DNA from: JACMRI01 sp043778625
Lineage (GTDB): Bacteria > Bacteroidota > Bacteroidia > UBA4408
Direction: 5' to 3'
Assembly (NCBI GenBank): GCA_043778625.1
Contig: JAYWFU010000069.1
Span: forward strand, 1-22,684
DNA length: 22,684 nucleotides
How positions within the stretch are numbered: the stretch's first letter is position 1; each line of letters opens with the position of its first letter. Shown here one piece after another: positions 8,871 to 15,776 of this stretch. Both the position numbers and the translations under genes were made by a program. The notes under the pieces were generated by a model. It made no database searches, was not told the origin of the DNA, and saw only the letters and a program-made list of their open reading frames with translations.

Positions 8871-9762
8871 AATCAATTATGTAGTAATAGTTATATATGT
8901 ATATATGTTATTGTATGCAACTAATGCTAGGGCACAAACGGATAGCTTACGCACCACTAAAACGGCTACCTTAGTTACATCATCCGTTGCATTAGTAGGG
9001 CTTAACACCGCCCTGTATTATGCGTGGTATGCTAATTATAATACAGGTAAATTTCATACCTTTAATGATAACAACGAGTGGCAAGGTGCTGATAAATATG
9101 GCCACGCTTTTACTACATTTAATTTAGCTAAAATAGGGGTTAATGTAGCCAATAATGCAGGTTGGCAACGCCCCAAACACAAGCTATTAGCGGGTAGCGT
9201 AGGCTGGTTGTTTATGACAAGTATTGAACTGCAAGACGGCTACTCGCGTGGGTGGGGTTTTTCGTGGGGCGATGTAGCCGCCAATTCCGCAGGTAGTGCC
9301 TTGGCTATTGCGCAGGTCATTGCATTTAATAATAAATATCCGTTTCAGTTAAAATATTTGTACAACAAAAGTACTATTGCTCCGTACAACGCTAATTTAC
9401 TGGGGAAAACAAGTACTGAACGTTTGCTCAAAGATTATAATGCACAAAGCTACTGGCTAAGTTTTTTTCCAAAACAATTGTTTACACATAGCACATTGCC
9501 CGCTTGCTTGGGTGTGTCGTTGGGTTACAAAGCCACAGGAATGCTGGGTGCACGTAATAACGATGCGTTTGCTACCACGCAGTACACACGCACACAACGT
9601 TATTACTTGAGCTTGGATATTGATTTATCGCAACTAAAAACCCGCTACAAATGGTTGAATAAAACACTGTACGCACTATCGTTTATTAAAGTGCCACTAC
9701 CCGTGCTAAGCATTGATAGCAAAGGCGTGTGGCGTGGGCAGTTACTTCCGTTTTCGGAATAA
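8857..9762 (+). CDS. DUF2279 (YfiM-like) family exported protein
   Basis: A 301-residue protein. The N-terminus carries a signal sequence ending ATNARAQ (cleavage likely after residue 26). The block YYAWYANYNTGKFHTFNDNN (54-73) followed by EWxGADKYGHAF (74-85) and, further on, ELQDGYSRGWGFSWGDVAAN (about 129-148) is characteristic of DUF2279, a family of predicted periplasmic or membrane-linked proteins of unknown function. The usual family domain covers about 100 residues; here it is followed by a C-terminal extension of about 140 residues with beta-strand character. Translation probably begins at GTG 8857, overlapping the previous gene by 14 bases, which suggests coupling; the next in-frame ATG (8905) would destroy the signal sequence. 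It is the last gene of the plus-strand run from mutL. Confidence 0.75.
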   Translation: MAISKINYVVIVIYVYMLLYATNARAQTDSLRTTKTATLVTSSVALVGLNTALYYAWYANYNTGKFHTFNDNNEWQGADKYGHAFTTFNLAKIGVNVANNAGWQRPKHKLLAGSVGWLFMTSIELQDGYSRGWGFSWGDVAANSAGSALAIAQVIAFNNKYPFQLKYLYNKSTIAPYNANLLGKTSTERLLKDYNAQSYWLSFFPKQLFTHSTLPACLGVSLGYKATGMLGARNNDAFATTQYTRTQRYYLSLDIDLSQLKTRYKWLNKTLYALSFIKVPLPVLSIDSKGVWRGQLLPFSE

Positions 9763-9771
9763 ATGTCTATT

Positions 9772-9803
9772 AATTGACAATGTATAATTGACAAATAACA
9801 ATG
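9772..9803. repeat. AT-rich short direct repeats (ATTGACAA type)
   Basis: The unit ATTGACAA occurs twice 15 bases apart, followed by AATAACAA. Related ATTATCA units occur at 10026-10050. Such low-complexity TTGACAA/ATTATCA strings are common in spacers of Bacteroidota and cyanobacteria. No function is assigned. Confidence 0.45.
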
Positions 9804-9834
9804 TTGTTCTTACGCCTCTTGCTGCACCACTCTT

Positions 9835-9860
9835 CCTTGGTTCGTGTCCCCACGAAACAA
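9835..9860 (+). repeat. Single REP-like repeat, family B
   Basis: This 26-base unit begins CCTTGGTTCGTGTCC and closely matches one arm of the family B doublets at 12988 and 13294. It contains its own small hairpin, TTCGTG-(4 bases)-CACGAA. No inverted partner is found next to it, so it is a single unit. It lies about 35 bases from a family A element. Confidence 0.75.
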
Positions 9861-9893
9861 AATATCATTGTAGTATGAATACTTTTAGCACTA

Positions 9894-9986
9894 CCGCTAG
9901 TTCCCTGAGTTTTCATCGAAGGGACGATTATACTCACTATTTTTATCCGTCCCTTTGATGAAAACTTAGGGAACTACGCAAGAACC
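9894..9986 (-). repeat. REPIN-like inverted repeat, family A, copy 1
   Basis: Two 30-base arms (9897-9926 and 9948-9977) are inverted copies around a 21-base loop, with a few mismatches. The arm core is TTCCCTGAGTTTTCATCGAA. The asymmetric outer flanks (CTAGCGGTA at one end, GTAGTTCCC preceded by GGTTCTTGC at the other) show that this copy lies in the opposite orientation to copies at 13171 and 18561. Its loop, however, matches the 13171 loop in the direct orientation. There is no T-run, so it is not a standard terminator. Confidence 0.85.
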
Positions 9987-10025
9987 AAAACAGCAATTTG
10001 GAATAAAAAATCATTTAGTTATGAA

Positions 10026-10050
10026 ATTATCAATTATCAATTATCAATTA
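10026..10050. repeat. Tandem ATTATCA repeat
   Basis: Three full copies and one partial copy of the 7-base unit ATTATCA lie just upstream of the promoter of the next gene. The number of units could vary between strains; any effect on expression is speculation. Confidence 0.7.
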
Positions 10051-10058
10051 TTTTAAAT

Positions 10059-10066
10059 TATATTTG
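10059..10066 (+). promoter_or_regulatory. Putative -7 promoter element of the NVGIGT-repeat protein gene
   Basis: TATATTTG matches TAnnTTTG exactly and lies 32 bases before the ATG at 10099, a suitable distance for a short leader. No clear TTTG is found about 19-21 bases upstream; that position is taken up by the ATTATCA repeat. The promoter would place the start of transcription near 10073. Confidence 0.5.
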
Positions 10067-10098
10067 AACGTCAAACAAAATAAAATTAATCATAAGTT

Positions 10099-12981
10099 AT
10101 GAAACATACTCCAACTAACACATTCACACTAAAATATTCACACCAACATACTCACGCCACGTATTCCCCTCCTTTTGTAGGAGGGGTGCCCGCAGGGCGG
10201 GGTGGTCTTACCTGCCACGCACGCACAGCACTCACCCGCCAATTGTCTAGTGTCTATTATCTAACATGTATAGCACTCACCCTACTAATTATTGCCTGTT
10301 CATTTGTAACCGCCCAAGCCCAAAATAACGTAGGCATAGGCACTACCACCCCCAATAGCAAAGCTATATTGGAATTAAAAGCAACCGACAAAGGTTTTAT
10401 AGCACCGCGCATGAACACCGCGCAAATGCTAGCCATAGCACCAACTGCCATCGAAGCGGCGTTATTAATATATAATACCGACAGTGCGTGTTACCATTTT
10501 TATAACGGCACGGTATGGAAAAACCTATGCGACAAAAGCATTGACACCGCTTTGCTTAACAAAGCCATTAAAAATTATTTGAATAGCAATAGCACCACCA
10601 TAATTAATATACTTAAAGGCGATACAGCTCTATTTAATTACACCAACATTAACAACGCAGTAATAAATATACTCAAGGTAGATACCAGCATAACCAATGT
10701 AGCTATAATTAATAATGCTATAATTAATACGCTTACCGTGGATAGCAGTAACACCAACTACGCCAACATTAATAACGCTAATATTGATAGTAGCAAAACT
10801 AACTACGCCTACATTAAAAACGGGCAAATTGATACCCTAAAAAGCACAAGCATTACCACCAATAGTATTACCGCCAATACCTTTAATGGCGGATTTAGCA
10901 ACATGGATAGCCTATACATTGGCGGGCAAAATATAATGCAAACCATGACCGACAGCATAGCTGCACAAGCATGGCTACTCAAAGGCAACAACGCCAGTGC
11001 CACCAACAAGTTAGGTACGCTCAACGCTAGAGACTTGCACATAGTAGCCAACAGTGCCGAAAAAATAACCATACTAAGTGGTACAGGTTACGTAGGTATT
11101 AACCAGCCATTACCCAGCCAACCGTTGGATGTAACGGGCAATATACGCTTTACAGGCGCACTAATGCCTAATACGCTTGCAGGTACTACTGGGCAAGTGC
11201 TTACTAGCGCAGGCACAGGTGTAGCCCCAACTTGGACAAGTATTAATAACGTAAGTAGCGCATCAATAACTGATAGTATTAAAGTCCAAGCATGGTTACT
11301 CAAGGGCAATGCAGGTACTAACTGGGCTACTAATTTTATGGGCACTACTAATAATACTTCATTACGTTTTCGCACTAATAATACTGAACAAATGATAATT
11401 GATAGCCTAGGTAATGTTGGTATTGGTACAACTATACCTTTAACAAAGTTGCACATAGTTGGTGGCGATATATTTACTGACTTTACTAACAACACCGCAA
11501 ATACTATCGACCCATACAATATACAAGGTCTTAGGATAACAAATTTCTCTACCCTAAATAATACAGAGGCAGGTATATCATTTAATAATAGTGTAGTAGG
11601 TGGAGCTGCCGCAGGAATATTTGGTAGAGGATATGGCAGTGATAATATGGATTTACATTTTTGGACTGAAAACGGAAGCGGGCGTAGCAACAAAATGATA
11701 ATTACAAACAACGGTGATGTAGGTATAGGTACAGCTATCCCTTTAACAAAATTATATGTGAGCGAAACTAACAGTGCATTAAGGTCAGTAGCTTCATTTG
11801 AAAATATAGGCCGCGACCGCAGGTTAGACATTGTAAACGAACTAGCCGCAGATGCGCCCGACCATTGGTTAGGTTTAAATGCTAGGGCATCAACCTCTGC
11901 AATAGGACGTAACTTTGTGATACAAACAGGAGGTATTGAACGCTTTAGAATACAAGATGTAACAGGTAATGTGGGTATTGGTACAGCCACACCAGTAGCT
12001 CGTTTTAACGTTTCAACTGACGGTACTAGCAAATCGTTATACGATTCCAACGAGCAATTTCAGTTTCATGGTAACTCACAAATGTATGGCACAGTTTCGA
12101 GCGATTTTCAAACCTTTGGCTTTGGTGTTAATGGCTTAGCAGGTAGTACAGCCATGCAAGACGGTGCTTGGATAGGCTCGCTTACTAACGACCGCTTAAA
12201 TTTTAGAACCAATAATGCGGAACGAATGGTTATTAATAATGTGGGTAATGTAGGTATCGGAGTAACTAATCCGACCTCTAAGTTAACCGTAAATGGTGTT
12301 TTTACCAGTACTTGGGGTATGGCAGTAAATACTGAGTTTATAAGTGGTAATTGGCAAAATGTTGGGGCGGGCTACGCTGGGCTTGTTCAGCACGATATTT
12401 CTTCAGGTAATATGATTTTTTGGACTTCGCCAGCTTCGGCAGCAGCAGGTGTTAGTAACCCAATAAATAACAGAGTAATGGATTTAACTGCCACAGGTAA
12501 CGTAGGTATAAATACGCCTACCCCCACCGAAAAATTGGAGGTAAATGGTAGCATTAAAATAACTGACGGCACACAAGGCGCAGGCAAAGTATTAACTAGC
12601 GACGCCACGGGTAAAGCTAGTTGGGTGGAGTCAGCCGTAAGTACTAACAAGTACAGTTATAACCTTCCATACCCTGCTACTGTTGCTGTACCAACCCCTG
12701 GTTTAGCAATAACCTTAGGTGCACCATTTGTGGTAGCTACTAAGGGTATTTATCGAGTGTTGGTTGATGCCACACTACCCGCAGGAATGATTTTGGGAAT
12801 TGATGGCGCTTCAGTAACCCAGTCAGTACTTTACTCTACCGCAAGCAATCGTTATTATAGCCAGTATTTTGTGTACATTACAGCGGGTACTCACAGCTTA
12901 ATATTGTACAATGACGCTAATACTGCACTAACCAACTGTGGTCCTTATTGGCGTTTTGATATTGAAGGGCCTTTAAACTAA
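10099..12981 (+). CDS. Exported NVGIGT-repeat (tail-fibre-like) surface protein
   Basis: A 960-residue protein built from repeats. Seven 'NVGIGTxxPxxKLxVxG' units start near residues 77, 331, 439, 540, 624, 717 and 801. Two modules open with DSIxxQAWLLKGN (285-297 and 392-404), and a degenerate repeat (about 160-255) of the NxxYxNINNAxIxxL type suggests a beta-helix. The last 110 residues (GIYRVLVDATLPAG...THSLILYNDAN) look like a separate beta-sandwich. Such proteins are common and usually uncharacterised in Bacteroidota; they resemble phage tail fibres but carry no visible S74 chaperone domain or type IX sorting tail. The signal sequence (about residues 50-74, ending TAQAQ) is preceded by an unusual 49-residue N-region that includes a translated genomic repeat (residues 23-37). 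ATG 10099 has the promoter and AT-rich leader; TTG 10243 is an alternative start that would give a normal signal peptide. Likely role is surface attachment or structure, which is inference. Confidence 0.8.
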   Translation: MKHTPTNTFTLKYSHQHTHATYSPPFVGGVPAGRGGLTCHARTALTRQLSSVYYLTCIALTLLIIACSFVTAQAQNNVGIGTTTPNSKAILELKATDKGFIAPRMNTAQMLAIAPTAIEAALLIYNTDSACYHFYNGTVWKNLCDKSIDTALLNKAIKNYLNSNSTTIINILKGDTALFNYTNINNAVINILKVDTSITNVAIINNAIINTLTVDSSNTNYANINNANIDSSKTNYAYIKNGQIDTLKSTSITTNSITANTFNGGFSNMDSLYIGGQNIMQTMTDSIAAQAWLLKGNNASATNKLGTLNARDLHIVANSAEKITILSGTGYVGINQPLPSQPLDVTGNIRFTGALMPNTLAGTTGQVLTSAGTGVAPTWTSINNVSSASITDSIKVQAWLLKGNAGTNWATNFMGTTNNTSLRFRTNNTEQMIIDSLGNVGIGTTIPLTKLHIVGGDIFTDFTNNTANTIDPYNIQGLRITNFSTLNNTEAGISFNNSVVGGAAAGIFGRGYGSDNMDLHFWTENGSGRSNKMIITNNGDVGIGTAIPLTKLYVSETNSALRSVASFENIGRDRRLDIVNELAADAPDHWLGLNARASTSAIGRNFVIQTGGIERFRIQDVTGNVGIGTATPVARFNVSTDGTSKSLYDSNEQFQFHGNSQMYGTVSSDFQTFGFGVNGLAGSTAMQDGAWIGSLTNDRLNFRTNNAERMVINNVGNVGIGVTNPTSKLTVNGVFTSTWGMAVNTEFISGNWQNVGAGYAGLVQHDISSGNMIFWTSPASAAAGVSNPINNRVMDLTATGNVGINTPTPTEKLEVNGSIKITDGTQGAGKVLTSDATGKASWVESAVSTNKYSYNLPYPATVAVPTPGLAITLGAPFVVATKGIYRVLVDATLPAGMILGIDGASVTQSVLYSTASNRYYSQYFVYITAGTHSLILYNDANTALTNCGPYWRFDIEGPLN
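10164..10207 (+). repeat. GC-rich double-hairpin genomic repeat inside a coding sequence
   Basis: Two adjacent hairpins: CCCCTCC (10166-10172) pairs with GGAGGGG (10180-10186), then GCCC (10188-10191) pairs with GGGC (10195-10198). The string GAGGGGTGCCCGCAGGGCGG is one I recognise as a widespread repeat in Bacteroidota and other genomes, usually between genes. Here it is in frame and encodes SPPFVGGVPAGRGGL. Its GC content is far above that of the surroundings. Confidence 0.8.
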
Positions 12982-12987
12982 AACTCA

Positions 12988-13052
12988 GCCTTAGTTTGTG
13001 TCCCCACAAACCAACAGAGTATTATTTGTTTCGTTGGGACACGAACCAAGGC
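12988..13052 (-). repeat. REPIN-like doublet, family B, copy 1
   Basis: Arms 12988-13014 and 13026-13052 are inverted copies with several mismatches. The 11-base loop CAGAGTATTAT is the exact reverse complement of the loop of the copy at 13294-13358, so the two copies are in opposite orientation. It begins 7 bases after the stop of the NVGIGT-repeat gene. Confidence 0.85.
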
Positions 13053-13064
13053 GTAGAATAGTAG

Positions 13065-13088
13065 TTGTTTCGTGAAGATACGAACTAA
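13065..13088 (-). repeat. Decayed single REP-like repeat, family B
   Basis: TTGTTTCGTGAAGATACGAA matches a family B arm with two substitutions in this stretch. No inverted partner is found within the next 30 bases, so this is probably a single or decayed unit. Confidence 0.6.
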
Positions 13089-13101
13089 TTAACGGGAAAT
13101 A

Positions 13102-13140
13102 AGTACTTGTTTGTTACTAATTAGTAAGTAAACAAATACT
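13102..13140. terminator. AT-rich palindrome, possible bidirectional terminator
   Basis: Left half 13102-13120 and right half 13121-13140 are near-perfect inverted copies (centre TTACTAATTAGTAA), giving a long AT-rich hairpin. It lies between two convergent genes, where a bidirectional terminator is expected. No clear U-tract follows, so the role is uncertain. Confidence 0.3.
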
Positions 13141-13170
13141 CACTTGTTAAAATATAAGTGCGAAGAATAT

Positions 13171-13263
13171 GGTTCTTGCGTAGTTTCCTGAGTTTTCATC
13201 GAAGGAACGATTATATTCAAATTTTGTAACCGTCCCTTCGATGAAAACTCAGGGAACTAGCGG
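13171..13263 (+). repeat. REPIN-like inverted repeat, family A, copy 2
   Basis: Arms 13180-13209 and 13231-13260 (30 bases each) are inverted around a 21-base loop. The left flank GGTTCTTGC leads into GTAG and the arm core; the right flank ends CTAGCGG. GTAG at the foot of a small imperfect hairpin is a hallmark of REP sequences recognised by REP-associated tyrosine transposases. Confidence 0.85.
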
Positions 13264-13293
13264 TATAGCAAGGTGCAAATAACAGTTCTCTCT

Positions 13294-13358
13294 GCCTTGG
13301 TTCGTGTCCTCACGAAACAAATAATACTCTGTTGTTTCGTGAGGACACGAACCAAGGC
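13294..13358 (+). repeat. REPIN-like doublet, family B, copy 2 (perfect 27-base arms)
   Basis: Arms 13294-13320 and 13332-13358 are perfect reverse complements over 27 bases, separated by the loop ATAATACTCTG. Each arm also holds its own hairpin, TTCGTG-TCCT-CACGAA. The doublet of two inverted small palindromes is the classic REPIN architecture. It lies 30 bases from family A copy 2 and could also stop transcription from either side. Confidence 0.88.
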
Positions 13359-13381
13359 GTATCGAGGCCAAATAAGCATTA

Positions 13382-14644
13382 TCAATTACTCATTATTTTA
13401 AAAATTATTTCTTTTACTAACGCTTTAGTAGGTAGTAGTTCTTTAAGTGTTAAGCTATAATTATGTTGTTTGTTAAAGCTATGCCACAAATACACAAAGT
13501 GTGTAATAGTGGCTATGGTAGTGGCTACAATAGCACCATACACCCCCCAATAATGCACACAAGGCCACGCTAACACCACTATACTAATGGCTGACACACA
13601 CGAGCCAATAGTATTAGTAGTAAACTGCCCATTACCACTAAAATAATTACTAATACCTACCACACCGGTAAACACTACCGCTGAAACACCACTACATAAG
13701 CACCATGCTTTTACAGGTACAAAATCTGCCGAAAATAATAGGGTTATTAATGCCGTGGGTACTATACCCACCGCCACGTAAGCCGCCGCGGTAAGTAGTA
13801 CCGATAGCCTAATATTGCGCAACGCTACTTGCGGTGTGTTACCACTTGTATTGCTTGCTACGCTTGCATATAGGCTTGTACCCATGCTTTTACTTATTAT
13901 TAATATAGTGTCGGTTATCATTATACTAATGCTGTATATTCCTACGGTGGCTACATCAATTTCGTGTTTAATTACATAAAAATTTAATCGATAACTTATT
14001 AGTTGCACAATATTAGCCGTTTGGGTAACTATACCTGTACTAATAATAGTGTGGGCTGTAACAGTTAATGGTTCGTTGGTGGTGCTTGTGGGTTGAGGTA
14101 TGGCAAACAAATAGGGGAGTGTGGGCACTATGCCAAGTAAGCAACTTATTAATTGTGCTATACAATAATTAGTAAGTTGTACAGGATTGTAATATTCTAA
14201 TGCTAAAAAACAAAGTACCATGCTCACGCTTTGTACTAATGTACTGTAGTTAAATGCCCGCACATTATTACTAGCCAATACAAAATACTGATGCGCCTGA
14301 AACGCTGATTGTAGTGCGCCCAACCCAATAATCCATACGTAGAAAACTGTGGCAATTAATTGTAATTGTATAATGACAACGCCTGTTACGCTGCTACTTA
14401 CTGCTATCCAAATTATACTTATTAAGTAGGCATTGCGTACATTTATTTTGTTGAGCAAGTACACCAAGCTAGGCCCTGCTAATAGCCCCGCTACTATAGT
14501 TACAAACGTAATGCTAAGTATTAGTAAACTAATTTCGCCACGGCCACTAGCCCCGTAAATGCGTGCAGTACAAAGCACTAACATCAATGTTACCAATGCT
14601 GCTAACAGGCGGGTAATGGTTATGCTTAGTGCGTTTTTAATCAT
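13382..14644 (-). CDS. Polysaccharide (O-antigen type) flippase, MATE/MVF superfamily
   Basis: A 420-residue, highly hydrophobic protein with about 12 predicted membrane-spanning segments. The N-terminus MIKNALSITITRLLAALVTL, followed by CTARIYGASGRGEISLL, matches the first helices of Wzx-type oligosaccharide flippases (the G-x-x-G-R-G loop after helix 1 is typical). Such proteins move lipid-linked sugars across the inner membrane for capsule, O-antigen or exopolysaccharide assembly. The start ATG overlaps the stop of the upstream glycosyltransferase gene by 4 bases (ATGA), so translation is coupled. No polymerase or other sugar genes are in this window, so the glycan cannot be named. It is the last gene of the minus-strand operon. 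Confidence 0.82.
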   Translation of the reverse strand: MIKNALSITITRLLAALVTLMLVLCTARIYGASGRGEISLLILSITFVTIVAGLLAGPSLVYLLNKINVRNAYLISIIWIAVSSSVTGVVIIQLQLIATVFYVWIIGLGALQSAFQAHQYFVLASNNVRAFNYSTLVQSVSMVLCFLALEYYNPVQLTNYCIAQLISCLLGIVPTLPYLFAIPQPTSTTNEPLTVTAHTIISTGIVTQTANIVQLISYRLNFYVIKHEIDVATVGIYSISIMITDTILIISKSMGTSLYASVASNTSGNTPQVALRNIRLSVLLTAAAYVAVGIVPTALITLLFSADFVPVKAWCLCSGVSAVVFTGVVGISNYFSGNGQFTTNTIGSCVSAISIVVLAWPCVHYWGVYGAIVATTIATITHFVYLWHSFNKQHNYSLTLKELLPTKALVKEIIFKIMSN

Positions 14645-15774
14645 TTTACTGTATGATAAATAGCGGTAAATTTTTGCGCGATGGCATCAATGCTAAATGT
14701 GCTTAACGCTACGTTACGAATGTGCTGTGTATTGTAATTAGTGTAGGTGCTCATAAGCGTTAGCATTGCGTTAGCAAGTGCTTGGGTGTCTTTAGGATTA
14801 ATTAATAGCCCTGTTTGTGGCGTAATAATTTCGGGCATGCCGCCTACACGTGTACCTATTATTGGCTTGCCGCAGGCCATGGCTTCTATCATTACGCAGG
14901 GCATACCTTCGTAGTTGCTAAATAGTAGGTGACTATGGCTCTGCATTAGTCTATTGGCTACCTGTGGGTGTGTTAGTGGCCCTTCAAACTGCATATAGTT
15001 TGTAATACCTAATTCCGTAGCTAATTGTTGCAAATATCCATAATTAACCTCGGCCACAATTAGTAGTTTGAATTTTAACGAAGTAAGCATACTTAATAAT
15101 TGTACGGCATGGAGTATGCCTGTGGTGTTTTTAGCGGCTTCGTCCAGAGTACTAATGTGTATAAAGTTGAAGGTGTCTGTAGCAATGTTGTAGGGCGTTA
15201 CAGCGTATTCAAACAAATTAGTGTTTACCACGTTACTAATTATTTCAAATTTATTATACGGAGCAATGTGTTGTAACTGTGCTTGCATTTGTGCCGATAC
15301 TGGTAAGATGTAAGATGCTTGTTTAAATATTAATTTGTTGATGAATTGAAACACAACCGATTGTTGCACAAACTGATTGTGTTGATACACGCTCCAATTT
15401 TCGGATATTACATAGTTTATTTTGCATACCAGTTTTAACAGTAATGCTAGTATTCCCATAGGGTACGCTACATTTATGTGCACTACATTAACGCTATGTG
15501 TGCGGCAATAGTTAATTAAAAACACCATTAATTTAATGTACTGCACATACTTACCAATACCCTGTGTAGTACTGTTTAGTATAGTGGTGAGCGATGCACT
15601 AGTAGCAGTACTTGTAATACTATTGTGCTTGCCACTTGCACTATGCACTACCGTAACGGTGTTAAGTGTGACTATGGCTTGCGCATGGCGTTGTACAAAA
15701 TTACCCAATAACGGGTTATTAGTATTAGGATACCAACTGGCCAAAAAAAGTACGTGTAGTTTTTTATCTCCCAT
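14641..15774 (-). CDS. Glycosyltransferase family 4 protein
   Basis: A 377-residue GT-B fold glycosyltransferase. The N-terminal half begins KKLHVLFLASWYPNTNNPLL and holds the acceptor domain (HINVAYPMGILALLLKL, about residues 98-114). The C-terminal nucleotide-sugar domain has the EX7E motif, E289 to E297 in EGMPCVMIEAMACGKPIIGT, then RVGGMPEIITPQTGLLI. GT4 enzymes transfer a sugar from a nucleotide donor with retention of configuration; donor and acceptor cannot be read from sequence. No signal peptide is seen, so it acts at the cytoplasmic membrane face. It lies 2 bases after the cytochrome/monooxygenase gene and overlaps the flippase by 4 bases, which implies a shared glycan pathway with the flippase. 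Confidence 0.9.
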   Translation of the reverse strand: MGDKKLHVLFLASWYPNTNNPLLGNFVQRHAQAIVTLNTVTVVHSASGKHNSITSTATSASLTTILNSTTQGIGKYVQYIKLMVFLINYCRTHSVNVVHINVAYPMGILALLLKLVCKINYVISENWSVYQHNQFVQQSVVFQFINKLIFKQASYILPVSAQMQAQLQHIAPYNKFEIISNVVNTNLFEYAVTPYNIATDTFNFIHISTLDEAAKNTTGILHAVQLLSMLTSLKFKLLIVAEVNYGYLQQLATELGITNYMQFEGPLTHPQVANRLMQSHSHLLFSNYEGMPCVMIEAMACGKPIIGTRVGGMPEIITPQTGLLINPKDTQALANAMLTLMSTYTNYNTQHIRNVALSTFSIDAIAQKFTAIYHTVK

Positions 15775-15776
15775 AA

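Noticed and set aside
11088..12050. A 320-residue open frame on the minus strand inside the NVGIGT-repeat gene
   Set aside because: It lies opposite a repetitive coding sequence with clear protein similarity; its translation is valine/leucine/proline-rich without recognisable domains, as expected for a shadow frame.
10099..12981. Prophage tail fibre as evidence for a phage
   Set aside because: There is a signal peptide, no S74 chaperone domain and no phage structural gene nearby; exported NVGIGT-repeat proteins are common in Bacteroidota chromosomes.
9835..13358. CRISPR array or standard rho-independent terminators
   Set aside because: The repeats are long inverted pairs with irregular spacing, not regularly spaced direct repeats; the stems are not followed by T-runs, and two lie upstream or between tandem genes as well as at gene ends.
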